From NCBI GenBank assembly GCA_037157565.1, contig JAZHRO010000013.1, forward strand, positions 73,091,501-73,155,500: 64,000 bases of DNA, given 5' to 3'. Position numbers and translations under genes: made by a program. This DNA is from Thalassia testudinum. Taxonomy: Eukaryota > Streptophyta > Magnoliopsida > Alismatales > Hydrocharitaceae. This document shows, one piece after another, positions 36,150 through 47,931 of this stretch (the stretch's first letter is position 1; each line of letters opens with the position of its first letter). The notes under the pieces are model-generated. The model ran no database searches. It was not told the DNA's origin and saw only the letters and a list, made by a program, of their open reading frames with translations.

Positions 36150-37345
36150 TAGTTCTCACAATCTATCGTGATTACTTTACACTCAGATTTTATTTGTAGC
36201 AAATATTTACCATAATAATCATAATCCCAAGATTGGCATGCAAAATTGAGCTTAGATTTTTGAGACCCAAATTCCGTTGGATCATTCTGACGCATTGGCA
36301 TTAAAACTTCAAACAAAAATAGATGAAGATGTTATGCTTTGGTTCATACCGATATAAAATAATTTAATTGGATCTCTGAAGCACTACTGGAAGCACAATG
36401 CCTTAACACATATAGCGAAGGCCATAACTTTTTTGATAAAATTACTGAATCAACAGTAGAATTAATTTGTTGGTTGGAAACTCATTTTAACGAAATCGAA
36501 GCATGGTGGAATGCATGATTATATATATACGGAAGGAAATCTGGGAGAGGTGCCAATGCTGGAGCAGTGGATGTAGATGATCTAACACTTAGATTGGACC
36601 CTTGGCCCAACAACATGGGAAAGAATTAGGCCTTCACTTTGGCTCACGTAACAAAGGGATTTTTACTTATGTGCCTCCAAATTTTTTTTTAGTCATGCAA
36701 ATACCCCTGATCGCTTACTATTTATTTATATGGGGAGTGTCGATGTCAATTTGATACTTCATAATTAAAGGACTTGGATTAGAAAGAATATAGAATGTTT
36801 AACTGTTTAAACTCCTGAAAAATTCACTTCCCTGTCATAATCCAAAATTTATGGAGTTCGCTTTACAGGGTCTTGAACATGAATTGGCTTTATTTCAAGT
36901 TGAACTTCTTTGATTATAAATACTGAGAAGTCATGTTTATATTGCATAGCTGGAGATGTTCTCATAGGCACACATAGAAAATTTTCTTCAATAAATTAGC
37001 CATTCTCAAAGCTAGCTCCATATATGAAAATCCACTAGACTTGGCATGGAGATGCGCAGACACATGATATGAACAATAATGCTTACATATGCTTGGAATG
37101 CTCGCACCTTGGATCTTTTTACAAGATTTAGTATGTGCATCAAAACATCCATATAGTGTGGATGTATGGTTCTCTCATTTAGCTTCTTGTACTCCGTTAC
37201 CTTTTGTTATAGGAATACCTTTGTCTTTAATGAGGGGTAAAAAATAACTCACTCTTAAGAAGACTGTTGGGGAAGTTTGGAACAGAATGTTGTTGTTCTA
37301 AGATGTCTAAGATAATGGCTGAATGTCATCTGGTAGATGCTATCT
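36150..37345. repeat. Dispersed duplication, copy 2 (without MULE)
   Basis: Matches 9635-10289 and 11285-11960 in the same order and orientation, and holds the MULE empty site at about 36708-36745. Its right part (about 37200-37330) reads weakly like a LINE 3' domain. It abuts the copia LTR fragment. Confidence 0.8.
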
Positions 37346-37557
37346 CAAGGAAGGACGAGAAGGGAGAAGCGAGGAGAAGAGGTGTGTGTTTTTGATTGGG
37401 GGCTTCCGTAAGGTGCTTGTTCTTATTTTTATAAGCCCATACTCAACCCCATCCGCCCCAATCCACAACCGTTCGTCTGTGATTTTTGCTAACGTCGCGT
37501 TAGCTGCAGATTGACAGAGACTAAATGACCACTTGGTCATCTATCTCGCAACTAACA
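37346..37557 (-). repeat. 3' LTR of the truncated copia element (partial or short)
   Basis: On the minus strand the LTR starts TGTTAGTTGCGAG right after a purine tract and contains a TATAAAAATA box near 37430. The outer boundary next to the dispersed repeat is not exact. Confidence 0.5.
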
Positions 37558-37568
37558 TCTCCCACTTG
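37558..37568 (-). promoter_or_regulatory. Polypurine tract of the copia element
   Basis: On the minus strand CAAGTGGGAGA directly precedes the LTR start TGTTAG, as required for plus-strand priming. Confidence 0.7.
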
Positions 37569-39021
37569 ACTAATACAGTCATGCCACACTCCCACTATTT
37601 GTAGAGTGTCTATGTTTCCTGGAGATACTATAAGAGGCTTATTATTCATGTATACCTATCACTTAACTCAAATATTCCTGAGTCCCATTAAACCAACATG
37701 TTTAATGTAAATTCTTGCTGATATTCCCTTGGTTCGAGAATCAGCAAGCATTTCATTAGGAGGCATATAATTTATGGTAACGTTTTGCTTTTTCGCTATA
37801 TCTTGAATGTAGTGATACTGGATCTCTATATGTTTCCTTTTAGAACTAATTTCCTTGCTATTAATCAAGCTTATTGCAGTTTGATTATCACAAAATATTT
37901 CCAATGATTCTTCCACCAATCTGAGGTCCAAGTCATCTAAGAAACTCCCGATCGAAATTGCATGAGTGGTTGTCATGTTCATGTTGCATGCAATATATTC
38001 AGCTTATTGTATATGCCTTGATACACATTCATGTTTCTTGCTACCTTAAGAAACAACGGCACCAAACATAAATAGATATTCTAGATGTGGATTTCCTATC
38101 ATCTACATCACCTTCGAAATCTGCATCGAAGTAACCAATCATTTCAAGTAATTTAGTTTGATATACCAATCTCAAGCTCACAGTATCCTTTAGATATCTT
38201 ATAATCCTCTTAACAGCTTCCAATGTGTTGGGCTTGGATTACTTTGATATCTACTCACTAGGCTTACAAGATAAGACAAGTTAGGTTTAGTGCACATCAT
38301 TGCATACATTAAACCTTCTACCACTTGTGCATACGGGAGATTTAATAACTCTTGTTTTTGCCTGGGCATTTACTTAGTCGTTTTCCCATAACTAGTGAGG
38401 TAGGAACAAGAGTGCAATTTTGCATTTCAAATCTTTTTAGTACCATAGGTAGATATTTTTCTTGATCCAAATTCAATGTTCTTGACTTTCTGTCTCTAGT
38501 GATCTGAATTCGAAGGGCATAAGATGTTTCTTTCATGTCCATCTCAAATTCAATGCTCAATTTTTGTTTCATATCATTCAATATTTCTATGTCATTTCCA
38601 TCAAGCAAGATGTCATTCACATATAATGATAAAATTATAAACTTGCTCCCACTATACATGACATATACACAATTATCCAATTTGTTAGCCACAAACCCAA
38701 ATTGAATAATAGTATTATGGAATTTGAGATATCATTTGTTGTGAAGTTTGTTTCAGACCATACAGAGACTTTTCAACTTACAAACCATATTATCCTTACC
38801 TTCCACTTGGAAACCATTAGGTTATTCTATATAAATATTTTCTCAATTCCCATTGAGAAATGCAGTCTTACATCCATTTTAGATAATTCCAAATCTATAT
38901 ATGCTACCAAAGGCAAAATTATCCTAATTGATGCAAACTTGGTTACCGGCGAATATGTTTCCTAGAAATCAATTTCAATTTTCTATGTACAGCCTTTGGC
39001 AACTAACCTTGGTTTGAATTC
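37569..39021 (-). pseudogene. Truncated Ty1/copia Pol (RT and RNase H)
   Basis: Read on the minus strand from about 38990 to 37660: an RT beginning ETYSPVTKFASIRIIL with frameshifts, then KLDNCVYVMY and LYVNDILLDG, then the copia connection region (VKRIIRYLKDT, GYFDADFEGD, KSTSR) and RNase H (FCDNQTAISLI, KRKHIEIQYHYI, NEMLADSRTKG). The catalytic YVDD is YVND (near 38615), a loss of an essential Asp. Protease, integrase and Gag are missing; the 5' side is cut where LINE 1 begins. Several stops and frame breaks are present. Clearly non-functional. Confidence 0.85.
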
Positions 39022-40451
39022 TTTTTTTTGAAAAGCAAAAGGGCGGTTATCCGTGTGATAACCACTCAAATTCATTTCATTAGCCCATTAAAGTGGTTAT
39101 ATCACAGATTACACAGTAGATTCCCAAACACCACTTGGGAAGAAATGGAGTAGGATCTCTCACCCCTAAACACCACCCCATTCCTCCTTAACCAGACTCT
39201 TGACAACACCGCCAACACCTTGGCTCTATCTTTCTTGGATCTAAAGGTGTTATCTCCTCTAAGAGTATTTCCTCTTCGGAATGAAGACCAGAAGCTGACC
39301 ATGTCATGGGGAGCGATCCAATCGATTCCCATCTCCCTCCATACCTGTGCAACGAACGGACACTGGAAAAAGAGGTGCTGAACATCCTCGTCAGCTCCTT
39401 CATAGAGAGAGCATCTCACATCATTTGTTTGGGCCCACCTTGCCCTCCACACCTTCGTCATGATTCTCCCCCTCATTAGCTATGCAAAGATCTTGACTTT
39501 CAAGGGGCAATCTGCCAACCAAAGTAGTCTACAGTCCCTCAAGAGATCGAAATCCAAATTCTGCGAGACAGTACCCAACCTGTGGAATGCCTTCGCAACA
39601 ACAAACTCCCCCTTTTCCCAGCAGTAGGCGTCACCTCCCTCCTCTGGCGCCCATCCCTCCAGCTCCTAAATCAACTGCTGAAACTCTGCACACCTCTAGT
39701 CCGAGAGGCCCCCCCTGAAAAGTCGGACACCGGGCTCTATCCCAATAGTTCCCTATAGTAGCAACCGGGTCCACAGCTCTCACAAAGAGGCGAGGGTTCT
39801 TGTCACTGAGACTAGTTCCAATCCTAGCCAGTCATCTAGCTAGAATCGGAAAGCGTCCCCCACCCCCAAGATATGAGTGAAGAAGGAACACACCTTCAGT
39901 GCCACTGCCACCAAGCCTTTGAGGAAAGAAGCCCCTGGAGGGAGAGACTCCAAAGGTCCCCACGAGAGGAGCCATAACACTGCTGTAAGACATTGCTAAG
40001 AGGACCTTGTTCTCGTCCCGCCAGCCGAGTGATCCACTTCGTGAGAAGGCTCAGGTTAATCCTCTCCACATCCCTAACCCCCAGTCCCCCCTCCTGTACT
40101 GGTTTATAGACCTCCTCCCACGCCATTAGCCTCATCCCTTTTCCAGCTGTCCCCACATTAGACCAGAAGAAATCCTCCATCAATCCTGTGATCTTCTCAA
40201 TTTGACGCGGTATCTTGAAGACGGAAAGGAAGTACGTTGGTATGGAGGATAGCACTGCCTTCACCAGGGTCAGCCTCCCTCCCCTTGACAGCAATTTGGA
40301 TGACCAATTGGCCAACCTCCTCTCCAGCAACGGTATCCAATCTTGCATCCTGAGACGATCAGACAAGGGTAGTCCTAGGTACAACAGCGGCAACACACCC
40401 ACACTTGTCCTAAGAGCATCACGAACAACCTCCACCTCCTCGCCTGACGTG
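39022..40451 (-). mobile_element. LINE 1: 5'-truncated L1-type element
   Basis: The minus strand ends in an A tail (T run 39022-39029), preceded by CTTTTGCTTTTC and a stem-loop (39046-39062). Coding parts are the RT C-terminal region (39896-40435; YLGLPLSD, GGRLTLVKAVLSSIPTY, GGLGVRD) and the zf-RVT domain (39102-39476; CSLYEGADEDVQHLFFQCP). The 5' end is cut in the RT just after the MSGEE-like string. Frames are broken between the two parts. No target duplication is clear; its 5' end abuts the A tail of LINE 2. Confidence 0.85.
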
Positions 40452-43400
40452 TTTTTTTTTTGAAATGGTGAAAGGGTGGTTATCCCTTAGATAACGACCT
40501 AGAGAAGTATATTAATAGATAAATATTCAAAGTACAAGCGCCATATTACAAAAACACCCCCCAACTCGACATAAAAGGCAATGCAGAGGCCACAAAATTC
40601 TCTACATAAGGATGTTGCCCCCTAAAAACCATGGCATTTCTGCCTAACCAAATAGACCAGAGAAATGCCAATGGCCATGTCTTCTCCTTTCTTATCTGAA
40701 ATGAGTTGGTTCCCCCGCCTAAGCTGCCACACCTGAATGATGTCCAGAAGCTGTCAAGAGAATCGATTGCCCACCACCTCTCTCCAATCCGTCCCCAAAC
40801 CTGTGAAGCCATGGGGCAAGTGAAAAATAGATGGTTTATGTCTTCACATGTTGAGAGTAGAGCGAGCAAGATCTATCATCCGCTTGGTCCCATTTAGATC
40901 TCCACACCTTTGTCATCAGTCGCCCCCTCCTCAAAAGCCATATGAAGATCTTCACCATCAGGGGCAGGAGGCTTCCCACACCTGCTTGCAGTCTCTAACG
41001 AGGTCGATGTCCTCCACCGTCATCGGTACCCCAAGTCTCCTGTAAGCATACCGAACGGAGAAGTCACCCTCCTCCCATCCAAAACCATCCACCCCCTTCT
41101 TCGGTTGAAAACCCTCCAACTTCGACAGGAGCTCTTGTAACTCTAAGATCCTCTGATCCGACAAGTTCCCCTTAAACACAGGGCTTCAACATCCATCCTA
41201 AACATCTGCCATTGTAGCTCCCTTGTCACTTGCCAAAGCTGCCAACCTGGGAAAACGATCATCCAAGGAACCGTGGCCCGTCTAATCATCCGTCCAAAAT
41301 CTGAAGGCCGTGCCTGACCCAAGGATTGGTGTAAAGAAAGAGCGAACTAGGGGCACCACTGTAGAAAGCCCCTGATAAAGTGGGAGGCACCTCGAGGTGG
41401 AAACAACAGCAAGTCCCAACCAAGCGGTCCCCCATAGCAAGAGCGCATAATCCTCCCGACCAAACAGTTCTCACGTCCAAGCATCCACTTGGTCAGAAAA
41501 CTATCATTCATCCTTCCCACCCTTCTGACTCCTAAGCCCCCCTACTTGGTCGGTTTGTAAACCTCTTCCCATGCTACAAGCTTCGCCCCTCCCCAACAGT
41601 TGGTCTAGAAAGAAGACCTCATAAGATCTACAACCTTCCTCTCAATTTGCCTCACCATCTTCACGGCAGAAGCAAAGTAGGAGGGCATAGCAGCCAACAC
41701 CACTTTGAGAAGCACCAATCTTCCCCCTCTAGACAATAACTTGGACGCTTAACCTGCCAAGCGACCTCCATCCTCTCCAGCAACGGGACCCAATCTTGCA
41801 CAGATACTTTGTTGTTTGTCAAAGGTAATCCCAGATACGATAAAGGCAACGCGCCTTTCTCCGTCCCCAGCTGCAAAGCAGTAGCCGTGGCCTCCTCGCC
41901 CGACATGTTCATCGGGACGAAGCTCGACTTTTGATAATTAATTTGCAGCCTCGAGGCCTCACCAAAAAGTTTTAGTAGAATTCTCATCTTCCTGGCCTCT
42001 AGGACGAATCCTTCAACAAGAAACAAATTGTTGTCTGCGTACTGCAGCATCGGAACCTCTCTCTCATTGCCAATCACAAAACCTCTGATCAGGCCCCTAG
42101 CACATGACCTATGAGTCACCCTTGGAAGGGCTTCCATCGCCAGCACAAACAACATAGGAGCGAGAGGGCAACCCTGCTTGACCCCCCTTCTAGGTTGCAC
42201 CTAACCTCTCGCAGGGTTTCCTTTAACCAGGATTGAGAAGGATGTCGTCGTAACACACCTTTTCATCCAATCAATCCAGGTTTGGGAGAAGCTCCTCCTT
42301 ACCAGGGAGGCCCAAAGAAAATCTTACTGCATGGAGTCGTAAGCTTTGCTGAAATCAACCTTCAATAGAAACACCTTCCTCTCCCTCCTCCAAGCAGCTA
42401 GAGCCTCCATAGAGACAACAAAGCCATCCAGAATCCTCTTCTCGGAATGTAGGCCGTCTGCATAGGCAAAATCAGATCACTTAGAAGGCTACAGAGTTTG
42501 TTGGCCAGAACCTTTGCGACAATAAGATATACAACATTTGATAAGGCGATCGGTCAGAAGCCCTCAATTACCTCCGCGCCCTCCTTCTTAGGTAGCAAGA
42601 AAAGATAGAACCTATTCAGCTTATCAAACCCCAATTCCTAGTCGCAAACTCCTCCATCATCTGCATCACCTCAACCTCGACCATAGACTAGAACTCCCTA
42701 AAAAAGATGACCGGGACCCATTTGGGCCAGGGCATCCCTCTTCATTGAGGCCCCACATTGCCTCCCTCACCTCGTCCTCTGTGAATGTAGACGTGACACC
42801 CAACGCCTGCTTCGTCGAAATACTCCACACATCCTCTCCTCTCCACCTCCAGCACCCCTTTCTGTGCCTGCCCGTAAATTCCCTGAAGTAATCTGTTGTA
42901 GCCCATCCAACCTTCTCCTTGCTCGAGAATCTCTCTGTCCACTAGCAACTTCTCAATCCACTTCCTCTTCCTCTTAGCTGAGGCCACCTGGTGAAAGAAC
43001 TTGGTGTTGGAGTTGCCTTCTCTCAATCATTTTTGTTGTGATCTTGTCTTCCACTTCACCTCCTCTTTCCTGTCCTTCTCCTGTACCACCTGTGTCATCA
43101 TTACCCTGTGCTCTCTATCATTCGTAGACATAGAGTCACAATCCTCTTGCCTATCAATCCTGCAAATCTTTGCTAGTGCCTCTGCTTTCCTGCGGCACCT
43201 AGACTCCCTCAGCTCCCTCCTAAACACCCTCAGGTGCTCCTGCAGACTCGCCAACTTCTTTGCCAGTCGAACCATAACTGACCCCTCCACCTCCATTGTG
43301 TTCCATTTCTCCACCAATGTCCTGAACCCCTCCTTCATTAGTTAGGATTTGTCAAATTTGAAGTATGTGCCAAAGTACACCCCCACATTGGTCTTCCACA

Positions 43401-43868
43401 AAAGAGGCGTACGGTCCAAGAAGGGCCTTTCCATAGGAGAAACATCTGCCAGCGGGAATGCCTCCGCCATCTCCACGTTGGATAGGAACCTATGAATCCT
43501 AGACTTCCGATTGCTGGTGCTCCTCCAAGTGTACACGCAGGACATCGGGATCAAGTTGAGAAGTCCGTGCAGAGCTACAAACTCTAAAAAGTGTTCTAAC
43601 ATGGGATCTTGTATCCCTCACCCACCAGGCCTGTCATTAGTTTGAAAAGTGACGTTAAAATCTCTTCTAATCAGACATGGCACTCTGACCCTACTGTCGC
43701 AAGCTCCTCCCACATTACCACCCTCACCTGAGCATTCGATGAACCATAGACAGCTGTAACAACCATTCTGGCCCTGTTTGCTTGCCTCACCAACTTGGCA
43801 GAAATGACGTGACTTCCTTTGAAGCAGACTTACATGGTGAAGATGTCCTAGCGCCACCCTAACAACTG
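40452..43868 (-). mobile_element. LINE 2: L1-type element, decayed
   Basis: The minus strand ends in an A tail (T run 40452-40461) with a stem-loop at 40479-40495. From 5' to 3' it contains the endonuclease C-terminal part (43342-43857, including RRDFNV and TWRSTSNRKSRIHRFLSN), a linker, RT (about 42600-41480) and zf-RVT (40546-40869). The RT active site is YADN instead of YADD (42030-42041). Stops break it into at least seven pieces. The 5' part of the endonuclease and ORF1 are absent, so it is 5'-truncated. Confidence 0.85.
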
Positions 43869-44076
43869 CCCCCTGAATATATTATTGAAATTTGGACCTT
43901 ACTGAATATGTTCATTTGAATAGTGTAAATGAACTAACAATGAACCAAACTTGAACTTTCGATTTTGTTATTGAATTGAACTCAAACATAGGTAACTAAC
44001 CACTTAATGAACCTGAATTGAACTCAAACATTGAACATGTTATCAAACTCGAACTCGAACATAGCTTTGTTTGAGT
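43869..44076. repeat. AT-rich stretch with GAACTC-type direct repeats
   Basis: The 17-mer GAATTGAACTCAAACAT occurs at 43973-43989 and 44015-44031, with shorter variants (GAACTCGAAC) around. This may be a decayed tandem repeat or part of an element. Confidence 0.5.
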
Positions 44077-45605
44077 CATAGATTGAAATATCGTGATATA
44101 TCGGTAATATATCATTGATATATTGATATCGTCGAGGTTGGGCATATCAATACCATTGATAGTATCTTTTTATCATGATATCGGCGATATATCCTCGATA
44201 TATCTCTTTTTTGATTTGTCGATACAATATCGATATTTAAAACCTTGATGATGATGCAGTGATGGTTGACGAGCCACAGGAAGAAGGTAGTGGTGGAGGA
44301 GATGAGTGATATTATCATCAAGGTCCTAGTAGAGATGATACCTAACATGAATACACAAAAAAATATACAAATATACATGGAGATCCCGTACCAAGTCCAT
44401 CTTTTCACTATGACGCAGGGACAAGCCTGACAGGGTATGGGTATGCTTCAGGACATTTTATGATGTCCATCGATGATTTAAGTTCATCAGTGGGATCTCT
44501 TAATCTGGCGTCGGAATCATTCTTTGGGGGTGGCCTAAGATCATCATCATCAAGTTATTATGGTGGCTACGGATCTCATTACATCAGTCCTCAATACCAA
44601 CCTCAAGATGAAGCGCAAAGTTCATCTAATTACTTTCCTAGCTACACCAGCCCTCCATCTTATTATGATTCCTCATATGGCTATGGGCACGATGGTCGCC
44701 ACCAAAGTAATAGTACTCAAAATGATCCTGCATCTGCAAATTATGGCTATGGGGTTTTCCCTAAGTATTTTGCATCTCATGGTCCTCAACAATTTTCTTA
44801 TCAACCTTCCCACTCTGCTGCACCACTTCCTCCTCGACTACCATGAAGTTCATCGATGAGACAGCGTGAATCTTGTAAATCATCAGGTTCTCCACTGAAA
44901 CGAGGTGGGTCTACCGCATCCACAGATTCAAGAGGACATTGAGATGAGTTTACTCAGAATCAGGGTAGATTTAGAACTAGAAGTAGGGGTAGCTTGTCCG
45001 ACAGTCACAGTTGATATCCACGTATTGGAATACTTTTCTATTGCAGTGATGGAGACTATCAACGATAAATCAATGAATACAATACTCGATATAGCTACAT
45101 GGCGTGGGAGTCATATTGTGAATATGTTAGAGTTCTACAAATCGAGGAAGATAATCGAAGGAGAGGTATCGAACCAGGTCAAAGCTCAATCTGGTGTTGA
45201 TTTGGTGGCATTGGCTGGTGCTTTTTTACTTGGTGTAGTTAATTGATACTCTGACACTATTTATATTTCATTTTTTTTGTGAGTAACATTATTATGAACA
45301 TTTTTTAATTATTATCTTGTTCTATATACCTTCTTTTTAATATATGACTTTATCGATATGCGACTAATGCATTTCTATTATGTTTTCATTTAAAATTTAT
45401 GATTTTTGTCTTCTAGGCATTTCTTCATGATATTAGTTATTAAAATGTCAATTTTCATAAAATCTGTGACATTTTGGGCCATTTTAGCCCTTTTTGAGTG
45501 ATTTCCCAAAAATTTACCTATATCAGCGATATATCCTGGATATATCCCAATATATCCCTTTTTTGACTTGTCCATACGATATCGATATCAATATTTAAAA
45601 CCTTG
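44077..45605 (+). mobile_element. Decayed hAT-like element
   Basis: The right end ATATTTAAAACCTTG reads CAAGGTTTTAAATAT on the other strand, a typical plant hAT end. The left end CATAGATTGAAATATCG is a decayed version. Flanking 8-mers GTTTGAGT (44069-44076) and GTTCAAGA (45606-45613) agree at only 5 of 8, so the boundary is tentative. A second, very similar right-end block lies internally (about 44180-44247), so the unit may be composite. Subterminal ATATATCG words are frequent at both ends. Confidence 0.45.
44250..45243 (+). pseudogene. Tyr/Ser/Gly-rich C-terminal tail, probably of an hAT-type transposase
   Basis: One reading frame can be followed for about 331 codons with roughly seven premature stops, mostly TGA (for example 44307 and 44844; a TAA at 44343). 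It begins acidic (DDAVMVDEPQEEGSGGGDE) and continues with a low-complexity region rich in Tyr, Ser and Gly (SSSSYYGGYGSHY) and an Arg/Ser-rich end. Plant hAT-like proteins often carry a disordered tail after the dimerisation domain, but no transposase core is present, so the family is inferred from the hAT-like ends. The longest open part is 44460-44846. I could not find a host gene it resembles. Confidence 0.4.
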
Positions 45606-45613
45606 GTTCAAGA

Positions 45614-47621
45614 AAGTTCGATTCGATTAGCATCCCTAATGTGATGTAATTAGATCTCTGGTCACATATTGCGGCACCCATTTCGATTTCGTAAGCATTC
45701 CTTCCTTGTCAACAGCTTGCTGCCTTGTTTGAATTGGGTTGATAAGTTTCTAAGGAATGGATGCATCGATTTTTGCGTATGATGAGAAAAATGTATTAAT
45801 AGCTTATTTGCTATGAAAAGGCTACAATGTCGAAGACACAATACTTATTAATGAACGTCTACTATATGATGATATTTATACTTCTTTGCACAAATGGAAG
45901 TCAGACCTTGCATGGATCTTGGAATTGAGTGATACATGTGAGTACAGAAGCTAGTCTTGGTAAAATAGGCACTTGGAGGGGATGCTGAATCTAGTATAGG
46001 AAAGAAAGATAAAGATTTTCTGGTAAGCTCATGGAGGTGGTGAAGATAATGATCTATAGTTGGATTCATGTCTTATGCCTACACGAGAGTAGCCGTGTTA
46101 AGAAAAAAATCCATGGGGATTGAAAAGATTGATAGTGAAGATTGCCAAATGTGGAAGGAAAAGACTCGGGTGTAGTTGCCATTTTCTTTCTTGAAAGAAG
46201 AAAGGATGACTGACCAACATCAGCAGTCATACAAATTTATGTATAGAAAAAGTGAACGCTATGTACAGATTGTATCAGCTAAACTCCACATGAACTAGAA
46301 AAAGCCCAAATTAACCCAACACGTTTTCCACACAGGCCATTGAATGGAGTTCCTTTTCGGCCACAAAGTCTGAAGAAGTGCCATAGTGTACATAAGGAAA
46401 TCAAGAAGAGTTTGCTAGAGGTAACTAGGGGTTAGTTGGATTGGATTGTTATGGCTAGATTGGTTGTAGAGAAGTCTATGATTCACCCATTTGCATCCCA
46501 AGTTTATACGTACAAAGATAACTAAAAAGTAACCATCAGAGAGGCTTGGTTAAATTTTTCAAGTGATTTCACAGATAAATCATCTTCTTGATCAGGGATT
46601 GACATGTATACATGGAAAAGGCTTGGTTATGGTGTTGTTGATTGGATCCCTTATTTTGGATGCAGTTACACATCCATGCAATTTCTTCCTTGGCCTTTCA
46701 ACATGTCCATGATTGACATCCTATATCTTTCCAAAAAAAAAAAAATGATCGACATCCTATACTTGGCCCATCAAATGTTTTCTCTTACCATTTCTCTAAT
46801 ATGACGTGATCCATAATCTATAAGCCAGTTGCTTTTTTAATATTATTTCTTAGGATGGTTACTGATATTTGGTAATCTTCTTTTTTTTATTAAAAAAAAA
46901 ACTATGTACAACATGATACCTTCCCTATGTTGTTTTTAACCAACAATATGCATTGATGTCTTTTTTGTCAAAATAAAAAAAGAACTAAGATGCTTAAAAA
47001 TGTTTTTTTTTGAATGGAACATCCTTGGATTTCTCTTTTTCCTTGTCTATGACTTCTTGCGTCAAAAAACTTTCATTCTATATGCTAGTCCTTTGTTCTA
47101 TCAAGTAAAAAATCCTTAATTTCCGTCATACCAATAGTGAACATTGATTTGAAGGCTCTTACCTGTCATCCACCTGGATAATGTCATTTGTGAAAAGCAT
47201 GCACCAAGGTATTTCATCCTTTGGGTACTCTTTAGCCCATTGATTAGCAAGGTAAGGAGGTAAGAGGTGAAAGCTAATCCGTAGCATAAATCGATATTAA
47301 TAATTATCATTGTAGTCTAAATCCTCACATAAATTCTTGCTCCACTACCTGGCCCTATGTAAAGTTGATATTGCAAAACTAGTGATTGGCTTTAAACCCA
47401 AAGAGCCTCTAGGGTCCGATTAGAGGTAGGGTTAGATTGAGCGAATCTAATGTAATAGGGGCATAAAGAGAGGATGACGAAGAACACACGACGAATTGTT
47501 AATCCGCTCCACCACTGTGGTGTATGTTTATGGAGAGGATCTAACACTCAACTTCACTATACAAAAGTAGAATCGAGTACAAGAGTGTTCCTCATAGAAT
47601 TACAATCTCTCAATAAAAATG
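45614..47621. other. No gene recognised
   Basis: Short frames only. Several A/T runs (about 46731, 46881, 46995). The stretch 47400-47880 reads like LTR DNA but has no boundary I can fix. Confidence 0.4.
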
Positions 47622-47660
47622 TTATCAAAGTATACAAGTAAGACCGGTATACTTTGATAA
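47622..47660. repeat. Perfect 14 bp inverted repeat
   Basis: TTATCAAAGTATAC (47622-47635) and GTATACTTTGATAA (47647-47660) are exact reverse complements with an 11 nt loop. The context is a possible LTR. Confidence 0.85.
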
Positions 47661-47916
47661 TCTTGGCCACATGGACTTACATCTTCTTTTATAGTCTTCT
47701 TGAATCCTAGAGGCAATGGGATTCTCCTTTGTCGACCATTCGAGGATTTGTCCGAGATTTGTTGGGGGATTTGTTATGAGTTTCTTGACGAGCATGATTC
47801 TTCGAGATCTTTCCTTCCTTGGTTGCCTCCTTCACAACTTTTGTAGAGGTTTGTTGTAAAGATCAAGGTTGAATCTATCATAAGGATTATAACAAAAATG
47901 AAAGACATTTAATCTA

Positions 47917-47931
47917 AAAAAGGAATGTTTT
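47917..47931. repeat. Target duplication of LINE 3, left
   Basis: AAAAAGGAATGTTTT, identical to 52024-52038. Confidence 0.9.

Noticed and set aside
44905..45246. 113-codon frame
   Set aside because: It is in a different frame from the Tyr/Ser/Gly-rich remnant, which continues through the same DNA; probably a shadow.
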